DNA from: Paenibacillus assamensis DSM 18201
Lineage (GTDB): Bacteria > Bacillota > Bacilli > Paenibacillales > Paenibacillaceae
Assembly (NCBI RefSeq): GCF_000422445.1
Contig: NZ_AULU01000012.1
Location: 62,001 to 126,000 of the forward strand
Direction: 5' to 3'
DNA length: 64,000 bases
A model generated the notes under the pieces. It ran no database searches and was not told the origin of the DNA. It was given only the letters and a program-made list of their open reading frames with translations. Below, in pieces: positions 16,035 through 25,155 of the stretch (position 1 is its first letter; the number at the start of each line of letters is the position of its first letter). The translations under genes and the position numbers were made by a program.

Positions 16035-17243
16035 CTAACGTTTCATCTCAGACTCTATAATGCCATCGAAAGTTACATATCCTGAATCAAAAGAAACATT
16101 CGCGTTGATTGCTATAACGTGATCACCATTACGAGTTGCTCTTACAGCAGTAGTAAATCCATGAGTACTTCCACCATGTCCCCATACGGATGAACCTTCA
16201 TAGAGCTTGAACTCTTCGATTCCTAACCCGTAGTTCGTATCCCAAGGTGTGTTAACAGTTGTTAGCATTTCTTGTAGTTGCTCAGGCTTTAGTAGCTTTC
16301 CTCCTAATAGAGCTTCATAAAAGATAACCAAATCCTCTGCTGTCGAGATCATTTCCCCAGCTGCATTCAACCAAGTAGGGCTATGTTCTGTATAGTCATA
16401 GAATTGTTCCTCGAAATGTATGTATCCTCTGGGATGTGCGCAATCAATAATAAGTTCATAGTTCGGTAGATACGTGCATGTAAGCTCCAGTGGGTTAATG
16501 ATTCGCTTTTCTATATGATAACGATAGGAAAGACCTGTTGATTTCTCAATAATGAGCGCTGCTAGTAATGTATTCGCATTAGAATATGACCATGACGTCC
16601 CTGGTTCAAACAGTGGCTTAGAAGATAACGCTTCTTTGATAAGCTCTTTCATCGTAAAGATATGGAAGCGATCCTCAGCAATTTTTTTATAAATTTTCTC
16701 GTTGAGATAGTCGGGAATTCCGCTCGTATGATTTAATAATTGCCGAATAGTAATTTTATTACCGTCATAACCGTTACCCTGAACAACTCCTGGGAGCCAT
16801 TGTTCTACCGTATCTCCTAAGTTTAGTTTCTGTTCCTCTACTAATTGCAATACAACTGTAGCTACAAAAGTTTTGGTCACACTAGCTATTCGAAAGGCGT
16901 GGGTTGTCTTAATTGGTTTTTTATCCTCGATGTTTGCTTCCCCTGCTGCATAGGACGCCAACTCGCCATTTTTCTTTGCTATGGCAATAACTCCAGGAAC
17001 CTCTATTCGATTAGCTACTTGCTCAATGCGTCTTTGAACGAGTTCGGTGCCTGATAACTGAGGAAATATTTTATATTTCTTTCCTATTTGTTTAGAGATA
17101 GCTGACTGGTGTTCATTGATGGGAATAGGAGAATTACCGCTGAATAAAAACAGTGAGGCAATTAGCAGTATAATAGATGTAACAGCTCTTCTTCTTTTCC
17201 TGAGTTTTTTGATGTTTTTATGTGGTAACGGTAGATCTCCCAT
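16035..17243 (-). CDS. Serine hydrolase, beta-lactamase/D-Ala-D-Ala carboxypeptidase family
   Basis: Serine hydrolase of the class C beta-lactamase fold (Pfam Beta-lactamase), 402 residues. The basic N-terminus and a hydrophobic helix at about 21-35 make a signal anchor, so the enzyme faces outside. Catalytic motifs: S121-V-T-K124 (nucleophile and Lys), Y220-S-N222, and an HGGSTHGF segment near residue 350 in the place of the KTG box. The family includes D-alanyl-D-alanine carboxypeptidases, esterases and peptidases; substrate cannot be told. It is not evidence of antibiotic resistance on its own. AAGGGAGAG lies about ten bases before the ATG. Monocistronic by appearance. Confidence 0.88.
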   Translation of the reverse strand: MGDLPLPHKNIKKLRKRRRAVTSIILLIASLFLFSGNSPIPINEHQSAISKQIGKKYKIFPQLSGTELVQRRIEQVANRIEVPGVIAIAKKNGELASYAAGEANIEDKKPIKTTHAFRIASVTKTFVATVVLQLVEEQKLNLGDTVEQWLPGVVQGNGYDGNKITIRQLLNHTSGIPDYLNEKIYKKIAEDRFHIFTMKELIKEALSSKPLFEPGTSWSYSNANTLLAALIIEKSTGLSYRYHIEKRIINPLELTCTYLPNYELIIDCAHPRGYIHFEEQFYDYTEHSPTWLNAAGEMISTAEDLVIFYEALLGGKLLKPEQLQEMLTTVNTPWDTNYGLGIEEFKLYEGSSVWGHGGSTHGFTTAVRATRNGDHVIAINANVSFDSGYVTFDGIIESEMKR

Positions 17244-17514
17244 TTGGCGCTTCTCTCCCTTTTGCTAGTAGCTGTTATAGGGTAACTTGCTTCGTATCGT
17301 CCAGGACTGTAAAATAACTAAACACTAGTTCATATAATCTCCTATTTTGTGGGAGTTAAATAATCTGTAAATGATTCTAACGTAATAGTTCCTCTATTAC
17401 CATATATACAAAATGTATTATGTTCTTTTTTATGTAGGGTAGAAAAGGGATAGAATCCTTACTTGATTTTCGTCTAGTGAAGGGTAATAAGGCTGAGATG
17501 CCTTGCATAAAGAA

Positions 17515-17539
17515 CCCGACCTTGTATAGTCAGGTCGGG
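17515..17539 (-). terminator. Terminator of the VOC gene
   Basis: On the minus strand CCCGACCT / AGGTCGGG with a nine-base loop is followed by TTCTTT. Confidence 0.75.
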
Positions 17540-17558
17540 AACAATTTTAACTGAGTTA

Positions 17559-17954
17559 CTATTTAGCGTTTTTATCTGGCTGATGAAGACCAAATACATT
17601 TCCTTCTGTGTCAGTATAGTAGCCTTGCCATGCCATTCCTGGAAGTGCGTACTTTGGTAGTGCAACTGTTCCCCCAAGATTAACAATCTTTGCTTCAGTA
17701 GAATCATAGTCCTCTATTCCAATTGTACATGCATAACCATTCATAGCCTGACAAGGTTCTGGAGGCGGACCTTTCCGCTGCATCAAAGCACCATTGATGC
17801 CCATCTCATTTGCTTCGCCTGTCACAGCGCCAAAATACGGTGTCCCCGCATACTCGCTCCAATCCTCAAATGTCCATCCGAATACTTCACCGTAAAACTT
17901 TTTAGCACGCTCCATGTCGTCTACATGAATTTCAAAATGAACGATTCTTCCCAT
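17559..17954 (-). CDS. VOC-superfamily (glyoxalase/bleomycin-resistance-like) protein
   Basis: Single vicinal-oxygen-chelate module of 131 residues: GRIVHFEIHVDDMERAKKFYGEVFGWTFEDW at the start and GNVFGLHQPD at the end, the usual paired beta-alpha-beta-beta-beta units. The first-strand His (H6) and the late Glu/His positions could form a metal site. The nearest described subgroup is the YdhR/'glyoxalase-like' proteins of unknown substrate. AGGAGG five bases before the ATG sets the start, and a terminator follows the stop by 19 bases, so it is monocistronic. Confidence 0.88.
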   Translation of the reverse strand: MGRIVHFEIHVDDMERAKKFYGEVFGWTFEDWSEYAGTPYFGAVTGEANEMGINGALMQRKGPPPEPCQAMNGYACTIGIEDYDSTEAKIVNLGGTVALPKYALPGMAWQGYYTDTEGNVFGLHQPDKNAK

Positions 17955-18195
17955 AATGTCCTCCTATAGTTTGGCTTCCTTACTAGTTTCCTTAATAAGT
18001 TTCTCCTTTCCTTCTATGTTTTATAAAGAATTTTGCAAGTGTTTGAGTATAGCAGCTACGTTCACGTATAGATATCAGTACTAGGTATTTCAACACGTTT
18101 AATCCTATAATTTTTATTACGTTAATCACGCAACTTAACCATTTTATGGTATGTTATCATTGATATGGATTCCATGATATGGGAGATGCATAAGC

Positions 18196-18837
18196 ATGAT
18201 AGGGAACACGACAGAGAAAGAGCAGACGATATTTGATCATGTTGGTAATACAATTAAAACAGATGATCGCGAAATTCGAATTGTTGCGAAGTATGAGGAA
18301 CCACTGGTTGTTGTATTAGGGAATGTGCTTAGCGATGAAGAGTGCGATGAGCTTATTGAACAATCAAGGGAGAGATTGCAGCGTTCCAAAATAGGTGAAG
18401 ATCGCTCAGTCAATCAAATTAGAACGAGCAGTGGAGTGTTCTGTGAAGAGAGTGAGACGGTTGCGAGGATTGAAAAGCGCATCTCTCAGATTATGAACAT
18501 TCCTATTGAGCACGGCGATGGTTTGCAGGTTTTGCAGTATGCACCTGGTCAAGAGTATAAACCTCATTATGATTATTTTGCAGAGACGAGTCGAGCGAGT
18601 GGTAACAATCGAATCAGTACGCTTGTCATGTATTTGAATGATGTAGAGGAAGGCGGCGAAACGACGTTCCCTATGCTTAATCTGTCTGTTTTCCCTAACA
18701 AAGGTACGGCTGTATATTTTGAATACTTTTATAGCAATCAACAACTGAACGAGTCTACGTTGCATGCAGGCACACCCGTAGTTAAAGGTGAGAAGTGGGT
18801 TACAACAATGTGGATGAGAAGACAGACTTTTCGGTAA
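18196..18837 (+). CDS. 2-oxoglutarate/Fe(II) oxygenase, prolyl 4-hydroxylase-like
   Basis: Soluble Fe(II)/2-oxoglutarate dioxygenase, 213 residues, of the prolyl 4-hydroxylase alpha-subunit type. The iron ligands are visible as H124-x-D126 in YKPHYDYF and H190 in LHAGTPV, with K200 in KGEKWVTTMW binding the 2-oxoglutarate carboxylate. LVMYLNDVEEGGETTFP is the characteristic core. Close bacterial relatives in Bacillus hydroxylate proline in collagen-like or elongation-factor peptides; the target here is unknown. GGGAG lies ten bases before the ATG. No collagen-like gene is in the window. Confidence 0.92.
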   Translation: MIGNTTEKEQTIFDHVGNTIKTDDREIRIVAKYEEPLVVVLGNVLSDEECDELIEQSRERLQRSKIGEDRSVNQIRTSSGVFCEESETVARIEKRISQIMNIPIEHGDGLQVLQYAPGQEYKPHYDYFAETSRASGNNRISTLVMYLNDVEEGGETTFPMLNLSVFPNKGTAVYFEYFYSNQQLNESTLHAGTPVVKGEKWVTTMWMRRQTFR

Positions 18838-18970
18838 TTAAAAATAGGTGAATATGATTGTGAATAGGGTGGTTTTGAGTAGTGGATAGTCAGCAGTTAT
18901 TGCTAGTATTAACTTGCTGGGCTATCATCTACTTGCTTGAAAAAAGTGTATAAATGGGAAGAAGTTGATT

Positions 18971-19254
18971 TTGTTGAAAAAGAAATTGAAATCAGCATTC
19001 GTCGCAACTGTCATTTGTGCTACCTTTTTGTCTTCATCAGAAGCATTTGCAGCTACCATTTTATTCACCAATCCAGACACAACAAACAGCAGCTTTAATC
19101 GGTCTGCCGTTTAACGGAACAAAAGGGAAAGCTGATTGCACAATTCGAAGAACCGAAAATGCTTAGCTCAGTAAGTGGTGAAGAACTGCTTAGGACGTTT
19201 TATGAAGAAACCTATAAATTGAATCAGAAGCTATACCCTGAAAACTTCAAATAA
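18971..19254 (+). pseudogene. Frameshifted remnant of a small secreted protein
   Basis: From TTG 18971 the frame reads a normal signal peptide (Lys-rich start, SAFVATVICATFLSSSEAFAA) for about 46 codons, then hits a stop at about 19111. A second frame from about 19118 to the stop at 19252-19254 reads coherent coding sequence (EQKGKLIAQFEEPKMLSSVSG, LLRTFYEETYKLNQKLYPENF). The two halves are best explained as one gene broken by a frameshift or internal deletion. No family recognised. Confidence 0.6.
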
Positions 19255-19326
19255 TCCCATTCCACTTATCCGTAAAAATAATTAAAACCCCTTCTAGAGA
19301 CCTCTATAAAATTTCTCTTTTAAAAT

Positions 19327-19371
19327 GATAAAGGTGTAGTTCCTCATATTTTGGGAGAATTGCGCCTTTTT
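19327..19371 (+). terminator. Imperfect terminator after the frameshifted gene
   Basis: AAAGGTG...GGGAGAATTGCGCCTTTTT forms an imperfect stem closed by AAAGG/CCTTT and followed by T. Confidence 0.5.
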
Positions 19372-19404
19372 ATTTCATAAGCTGTAGTCTTTCATATAAA
19401 TAAG

Positions 19405-19481
19405 ACCGCTCCGCATGGAACGACATCCGGATAATTAGGCAAGCTAACCATGGGGATGTCGTTCACATAACGCGGAGCGGT
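19405..19481. repeat. Compound inverted repeat, 77 bases
   Basis: Two collinear stems: ACCGCTCCGC (19405-19414) with GCGGAGCGGT (19472-19481), and GAACGACATCC (19418-19428) with GGATGTCGTTC (19454-19464). The loop holds a small TTAG/CTAA stem. It lacks a T-run. A strong ribosome site and a seven-codon frame (ATG 19551) follow, so the start of a deleted gene may remain. Nothing else is seen up to the amidase stop. Confidence 0.6.
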
Positions 19482-19605
19482 TCAAGAAACGTATAACCTA
19501 ATCCATTCCATAACACTAGCAGTCTACATTAGAAAAGGAGAGAAGACCGAATGCAGATGCTGTCACGATGTTAGTGGACTAATAATATGAATTGCCTAAC
19601 AGCAA

Positions 19606-21228
19606 TTATTGATTCAAGTTCGGTGCATGAACAGGAACTGTTCTTGCATGTGTTGCTTGCTCGAAGGAGTAAGCAAGGTTAAGCAATTTTTGCTCGCTGA
19701 ACGCTGTACCGAAGAAGGAAATCCCTACTGGCATGCCTGCTTCTACAGTTCCTGCTGGAACAGTTACTTCAGGGAATCCTGTAGCAGAAGCCATATAGCC
19801 TGCTGCATATGTATCATATGCGTTACAAACGTATGTAGGGTCTACTTTATCGAATGTGTTGGAAGCTGGGCAAGACATTGTAGGGAATACAATTGCGTCC
19901 AAATCGTAGTCATCCATAATTTCTTCGATTTCTTCACGCGTCTTAGGTACTTCACGTTTCACGATCTTTTTGTACTCTTTGGAGTTCAACGTATCAGCTT
20001 TCTCCAAAGCTACTTTCAATCCTGCTACTCGAGCTGGGTTAGCAGGTGTAGCAGAGTTCAACACTTCTGGGGATTCAAGAATAGCAATAACTTCTGCAAG
20101 CGTTTTAGGGCCGCCAGCTGGAAGTGTGCTCAAGTATGTTTCGAACTGGCTCTTGAATTCAGCAGTGTCGATTGGTCCAAGAATTGGAGTCCAAAGGTAA
20201 TTGGTTTGCTCAGAGAATGTTACAGGTACAACTTCTGTTCCCATGCTTTGCATTTTTGCAATTGCTTGGTTTGTAACTGCATCTACTTCAGCGTTGTCAC
20301 CGAAGAATTCAGTTGCTACACCGATGCGAGCGTGCTTTAACGCATTACCGTTCAATTTGCTAGCATAGTCGCGAGCGTAACGGTTTGCGTGCTTTGTAGC
20401 TTTGTCTGCTTTATCTTTTCCAGCCATTTCTGCAAGTATAATGCTTGCATCTTCAACGCTACGAGCCATTGGACCAACAACGTCTAAAGAAAGGGAAGAA
20501 GGAACTACGCCAGTACGGCTAGCCAATCCCATAGTAGGGCGGATACCAACTAGACCTGTCGTATGAGCAGGGCCACGCACAGAACCGGAAGTATCTGTTC
20601 CAAGACCGAATACAGCGAAGTTAGCCGCTACAGCTGCAGCACTGCCGCTGCTGGAACCGGAAGCATCACGGTTAAGGTTGTAAGGGTTAAGCGTCTGACC
20701 GCCAAAAGAGCTGTAGCCCAATCTTCCGTAGGAAGCAGCAAGCTCAGACATGTTTGTTTTACCAATTACGATCGCACCAGCGTCGATTAGCTTCTGTACA
20801 ACGAATGAATTTTTGCTCGGATATTCATTCTTAAGTGCTACAGAACCTGCTGTTGTCGGCATGCCGACAACGTCGATGTTATCTTTTACTACGAAAGGAA
20901 TACCGTGAAGTTCGCTTCTTGGTCCTTTCGCCTTGCGCTCAGCATCTAGTGCTTTTGCTTGTTCAATTGCGTTATCGTTAATCATTGTAACGGCGTTAAT
21001 AGTAGGACCTTGATCATCGAAAGCTTCGATACGCTTCAAATAGTACTCTACTAGTTCTTCCGAAGTAGTTTGATTATTGTTCAATGCATAAGAGACTTCA
21101 TTGATGCTTTTCTCAAATGGATCAAACGCAGCTTGCTTGCCTTGGGCACTTGCAACGTTCCAAGGTAGAATGGTAGCAACTAGCATGATAGCTAGAAATG
21201 CTTTGAAAGTTGTGCTTTTTTTCTTCAA
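19606..21228 (-). CDS. Secreted amidase (amidase-signature family)
   Basis: Hydrolase of the amidase-signature family (GatA/FAAH fold), 540 residues, with an export signal (hydrophobic 10-25, VASAQ cleavage-like). The Ser-cisSer-Lys triad is visible: K115 in FVVKDN, cis-Ser in ASGSSSGSAAAVAA (192-194), and the nucleophile S216 in GLGTDTSGSVRGP. Intracellular members make Gln-tRNA; the signal peptide shows this one acts outside, on unknown amides. Start is TTG at 21228, eight bases after AGGAGG. It is divergent from the chemoreceptor gene and monocistronic. Confidence 0.92.
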   Translation of the reverse strand: MKKKSTTFKAFLAIMLVATILPWNVASAQGKQAAFDPFEKSINEVSYALNNNQTTSEELVEYYLKRIEAFDDQGPTINAVTMINDNAIEQAKALDAERKAKGPRSELHGIPFVVKDNIDVVGMPTTAGSVALKNEYPSKNSFVVQKLIDAGAIVIGKTNMSELAASYGRLGYSSFGGQTLNPYNLNRDASGSSSGSAAAVAANFAVFGLGTDTSGSVRGPAHTTGLVGIRPTMGLASRTGVVPSSLSLDVVGPMARSVEDASIILAEMAGKDKADKATKHANRYARDYASKLNGNALKHARIGVATEFFGDNAEVDAVTNQAIAKMQSMGTEVVPVTFSEQTNYLWTPILGPIDTAEFKSQFETYLSTLPAGGPKTLAEVIAILESPEVLNSATPANPARVAGLKVALEKADTLNSKEYKKIVKREVPKTREEIEEIMDDYDLDAIVFPTMSCPASNTFDKVDPTYVCNAYDTYAAGYMASATGFPEVTVPAGTVEAGMPVGISFFGTAFSEQKLLNLAYSFEQATHARTVPVHAPNLNQ

Positions 21229-21381
21229 GTGTCTAGCCTCCTGATGTCATTTTTTTGAATAGGTCATAGTACTCATTTTTCTCCCCTATATCCATTATCG
21301 TTATTTTCATGGAAAAAATGAATAGAATCCGACAAAATACCTTTTTTTTCGTATTTTTTCGCTTTTTATTTCGACAATATC

Positions 21382-21408
21382 TAACAAATACGGTTCTTTT
21401 GCCGATAG
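21382..21408 (+). promoter_or_regulatory. Sigma-D (motility) promoter of the chemoreceptor gene
   Basis: TAAC (21382-21385), 15 bases, GCCGATAG (21401-21408), one base off in each box from the sigma-D consensus TAAA-N15-GCCGATAT. It lies 50 bases before the chemoreceptor start and implies coexpression with flagella. Confidence 0.65.
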
Positions 21409-21457
21409 TAAGTAAGAGACCATACTCTATAGAAAATAAAAATGGGGGAGAACCAAG

Positions 21458-23542
21458 TTGAGAAAGAAAATACAGTGGAATTTAAAGCTTCAGCTACTGA
21501 TTACGATGGTGATTCTTGTGTTGCTATCAACATCATCGCTAGGCCTCGTAATAAACCAGAGAGTTAGCAGCGATATGAAGGAAGACTTCTATGAAGCTAC
21601 TCAAAAGGAAATTAAACAAGTCAGCAGTGCAATTGATCTGTACTTTACGACGATAAATGAATCTGTTCAATATTTTGCAAAGAGCCCGCTCGTTAAGCAA
21701 ATCGACAGTTCTATTACTTCTTATGTAAATATGGTAGGAGCAGATGGTACGATTCAAATGACTCCAGCTAAAAACGGAGGCATAGAAGCTCAAATCTATA
21801 AATTCTTCTTGGAGTATTCCAAGACGCATCCAAACGTACATTATATTTATATGGGTACAAAGGATGGAGGATACATACAATGGCCGGATGGTACTTCTGT
21901 AGACAAGTTTGATCCGAGAACGAGATCATGGTACACCCAGGCTGTTGCGAATCCCGACAAAGTTCAACGTTCGGGCGCTTATGCAGCCCTTACAACAGGG
22001 GTTCCTATCGTCAGCTCTTCTGTGACGATTAAGGATGGCAAAGGAAATGTTGTGGGTGTTCAAGGTGTCGATGTAAGCTTGGACTTCTTGACGAAGACTA
22101 TTAATAACATGAAGATCGGTAAAACGGGCTATGTGATTCTAGCTGACCAGACGGGTACGATTCTTGCTAACCCTAAAAATCCCAAAATGAACTTTAAAAA
22201 CCTTAAAGATATGGGTGTTACGGAATTAGCAGATATCGACAAGCAAGCAGGTAAAAACTTTGACCTTACTATGGATAAGGAAGAGTACACGGCTAGTGTA
22301 TTCGTTTCACCGGAAAATGGCTGGAAGTACATCGCGGTTATGGATGAAAGTGAAATACAAGAATCCGTTGATGCCATTCAGAATATTATTTTAATGGTTA
22401 TGAGTATCATTGCTGTTATCGCTATCATTGCGGCGCTATTTGTCGCAAATGCGATTACGAAGCCAATTAATGCGGCTGTTGAGTACTTGAAACAAATCGG
22501 AAATGGTAATTTGACGATTGATATCCCGGCATCGATGTTGAAAAAACGTGGTGAAGTTGGCGAGATGGTACGTGCTATTAAAACGATGAAGCAGGATGTC
22601 CAGCAAATGATTGGTGGTATTTCTACTTCAGGACAGATTGTTTCTCAATCAGCGACGAATCTGCAAGACAGCATGGATCAGACGCAAAAGGCTTCTTCCC
22701 TAATTACGGAATCGATCATTCAGTTAGCTACTGCTTCGAGCGAAGAAGCCAACAACGTTATGGAAGGTTCTGAGAAAGTTGAGGAACTTGGTGGAGCAAT
22801 CGATCAAGTAACCGCATCTGCGTCAGAAATTCTAGAAATTGCACGCCGTACAGCGGAGTTGAACCAACGCGGTATTTATATCGTTCAAGAGTTGGTTGGT
22901 AAATTCAACACTACCCAAAAGTCATCTGAAGATACAGCACAAGCCATTAATCAAGTGAGTGCAAGTGCGGGTGAAATCAGCAGTATTCTAACGACGATTG
23001 TCGAGATCTCACGTCAGACCAACTTGTTAGCACTAAATGCATCGATTGAGGCTTCAAGAGCAGGTGAGCACGGACGAGGTTTCTCAGTGGTAGCCGCTGA
23101 AATTCGCAAACTTGCTGAGCAGTCTGCTAACGCTGCGAATAATATCGGCAACATTATTTCGAATGTAAACAGTCAGGTAGGGTCAGCTGTTAAAGCAATT
23201 GACACATCGATTGAGCTATTTATGGATCAGGAAACAGCCGTTCGTGAAACGGAATCGATCTTCAATGACATTAAAATATCTGTAGATGCTCAAATGAATA
23301 TGTCAACAGATGTAGACAATCATATTAAATTAATGATTGAGAAACGTTATGAGCTTTCTGATGTATTTACGAATATTTCTGCGATTACGGAAGAAAACGC
23401 TGCAATTACGCAAGACGTGTCTGCGGCAGCTGAAGAGCAGTTGGCTACGATTGACGATGTAGCAGGTTATCTGACTCAGCTTAAGGAACTTTCTGAAGAC
23501 TTGCAGGAAAACATTAAGAAGTTTACGATTAGTAATCAATAA
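21458..23542 (+). CDS. Methyl-accepting chemotaxis protein (dCache sensor)
   Basis: Chemoreceptor of 694 residues that feeds CheA/CheW. N-terminal membrane helix (about 10-32), an external double-Cache sensor (about 40-300; contains [12 protein letters not shown] and the [14 protein letters not shown] strand common to dCache), a second helix (about 305-330), HAMP (330-385), and a long coiled-coil signalling domain with the hairpin tip [41 protein letters not shown]. Start is TTG after GGGGGAG. A sigma-D-type promoter precedes it and a terminator follows. The ligand is unknown; dCache domains often bind amino acids or amines. Confidence 0.95.
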   Translation: MRKKIQWNLKLQLLITMVILVLLSTSSLGLVINQRVSSDMKEDFYEATQKEIKQVSSAIDLYFTTINESVQYFAKSPLVKQIDSSITSYVNMVGADGTIQMTPAKNGGIEAQIYKFFLEYSKTHPNVHYIYMGTKDGGYIQWPDGTSVDKFDPRTRSWYTQAVANPDKVQRSGAYAALTTGVPIVSSSVTIKDGKGNVVGVQGVDVSLDFLTKTINNMKIGKTGYVILADQTGTILANPKNPKMNFKNLKDMGVTELADIDKQAGKNFDLTMDKEEYTASVFVSPENGWKYIAVMDESEIQESVDAIQNIILMVMSIIAVIAIIAALFVANAITKPINAAVEYLKQIGNGNLTIDIPASMLKKRGEVGEMVRAIKTMKQDVQQMIGGISTSGQIVSQSATNLQDSMDQTQKASSLITESIIQLATASSEEANNVMEGSEKVEELGGAIDQVTASASEILEIARRTAELNQRGIYIVQELVGKFNTTQKSSEDTAQAINQVSASAGEISSILTTIVEISRQTNLLALNASIEASRAGEHGRGFSVVAAEIRKLAEQSANAANNIGNIISNVNSQVGSAVKAIDTSIELFMDQETAVRETESIFNDIKISVDAQMNMSTDVDNHIKLMIEKRYELSDVFTNISAITEENAAITQDVSAAAEEQLATIDDVAGYLTQLKELSEDLQENIKKFTISNQ

Positions 23543-23617
23543 GGAATTTCTGTTCAGTGCAGGAAATCTTATAGGGGAGCAAGATAGCCCTACAGAATCG
23601 TATACGATAAGTATCCA

Positions 23618-23651
23618 GTCCGGAGGAGCTCAGACTTCTCCGGGCTTTTTA
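23618..23651 (+). terminator. Terminator of the chemoreceptor gene
   Basis: CCGGAGGAG / CTTCTCCGG with a short loop, then GGGCTTTTT. Confidence 0.88.
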
Positions 23652-23768
23652 TATATGAAGACGGATTTTCAACATTTCGGCTTGTTGAACTTTTTTTCTA
23701 TAGTAAGAGGGCACGGAGAATGCCTAGGCGCTAAGAGCTAAGAGCCGATAAAGAACGTGGTTAACGAC

Positions 23769-23975
23769 GAAAATGACTGCGAATGTGCATCTTTTTATGC
23801 CTCATTTGAGTTAAATATGAAAATTGGTGCAAATGTGCAGGTATTTTGGCTCATTTGCTTTTCCTGATGCTCGAATTCGAAAAAAACTGCATATTTGCAG
23901 GCATTTTCTTTTATCATCTAATATTAGCTTTGAAAGCATGCATTTTAGCAGCTTTTCAGAATATTACACTTCGTA
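23769..23975. repeat. Four degenerate tandem repeats of 50-60 bp
   Basis: Units begin with GAAAA at 23769, 23819, 23879 and 23932. The shared core is a GAAAA..CTGCAxATxTGCAG..ATTTT pattern (in unit 3, CTGCATATTTGCAGGCATTTT), in which TGCAxATxTGCA is itself palindromic. It lies between two genes and has no coding frame of merit. Confidence 0.65.
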
Positions 23976-24017
23976 GCGACTGTTTTCATCCCCTTCAATC
24001 ATCTTCTCCAATATGTT

Positions 24018-24049
24018 TTCTGACAATTGTCATATGCACGTTCTGACAA
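24018..24049. promoter_or_regulatory. Operator candidate upstream of the ABC/NarL-type operon
   Basis: TGACAATTGTCA (24021-24032) is a perfect 12-bp palindrome, and TTCTGACAA occurs twice in the same direction (24018-24026 and 24041-24049), 23 bases apart. The gene at 24189 starts 140 bases downstream. A NarL-type regulator encoded in the operon is the natural candidate to bind. Confidence 0.4.
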
Positions 24050-24188
24050 CCTACACTAATTGCCCTTGCCATACTTTTACTACAATAAAGACATGAAGAA
24101 CAACGACGAACACAAAAGCAAAGGCACGCATCGAGACGGATGCAAGATGTGCCCTTAACCATAACCATTACATAGCGAAGGATGATAA

Positions 24189-25082
24189 ATGATGATACAA
24201 GTAAATGCGATTGAGTGCAGAAATTTAGTAAAGCAGTTCGGTGACTTCCGCGCCGTTGACCATATGAATCTAAACTTTGAAAAAGGTAAAATCTCTGCTC
24301 TTCTCGGGCCAAATGGTGCAGGCAAGACAACGGCTATCTCGATGATGCTCGGATTGATGAGACCAACCTCTGGCGAGATTCAAGTACTGGGTATGTCAGC
24401 TGGCACGAAGGAACTAAGGCAGCGGGTTGGAGCGCTGACTCAAGACGTAAGGGCAGCAGATGGACTTACGGTAAAAGAAGTATTGGAACTGTTCCGCAGT
24501 TACTACCGGAATCCGATGTCGCTAGAGCGTTTGCTAGATATCTCGGGCCTACACGGTGACGTGAAGCGAAGAGCAGCGTCTTTATCAGGTGGGCAACGTC
24601 GTAGGCTGGCATTCGCACAGAGCTTGGCAGGCAATCCAGAGCTTATCTTGCTTGATGAGCCTACAGTAGCGATGGATGTCGAAGCAAGAGGTCGCTTCTG
24701 GGAGACGATTCGAGCGCTAGCGAGCGATGGACGTACCGTTTTACTAACGACCCATTACTTGGAGGAAGCGGATGCTGTAGCGGATCATATCGCGGTCATT
24801 GCCAAGGGACGAGTAGTAGCAGAAGGAGCACCAGAGCAATTAAAAGCCCAAACGGCGCTGCGTACGATTTCGTTCCGAGCGACGAATGCACCGGAAGAGC
24901 AAGTATGGCTCACGCTGCCTGGCGTAGAAAAGGCGGAGTGCAACGGAGAGCGGGTTCGCCTTCATGCACAGCAAACGGATGAATTGCTGTTTACATTGAT
25001 GCAGTCGAAATGGGGAGTTACCGATATCGAGGTGCAATCGGCAAGTTTGGAAGATACATTCCGCAGCCTTACAACTTCTTAG
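24189..25082 (+). CDS. ABC transporter ATP-binding protein (YvfR/LnrL-like)
   Basis: ATPase subunit of a two-gene exporter. 297 residues with Walker A GPNGAGKTTA, signature LSGGQRRRLAFAQSL, Walker B LILLDEPTVAMD, and switch His in TTHYLEEAD. The C-terminal 75 residues form an accessory domain typical of multidrug/polyene exporters. The ABC, permease, DesK-type kinase and NarL-type regulator order is that of B. subtilis yvfRSTU and of the linearmycin-resistance genes. ATG 24189 follows AAGGATG; a second ATG is next to it. The operon continues for four genes. Confidence 0.93.
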   Translation: MMIQVNAIECRNLVKQFGDFRAVDHMNLNFEKGKISALLGPNGAGKTTAISMMLGLMRPTSGEIQVLGMSAGTKELRQRVGALTQDVRAADGLTVKEVLELFRSYYRNPMSLERLLDISGLHGDVKRRAASLSGGQRRRLAFAQSLAGNPELILLDEPTVAMDVEARGRFWETIRALASDGRTVLLTTHYLEEADAVADHIAVIAKGRVVAEGAPEQLKAQTALRTISFRATNAPEEQVWLTLPGVEKAECNGERVRLHAQQTDELLFTLMQSKWGVTDIEVQSASLEDTFRSLTTS

Positions 25083-25155
25083 GCTGGACATAGGTTAGGC
25101 AACATAACTGGCGAGCTAGTAAATAAATAGAAAATATTCTAGGAGGAATATAGAT

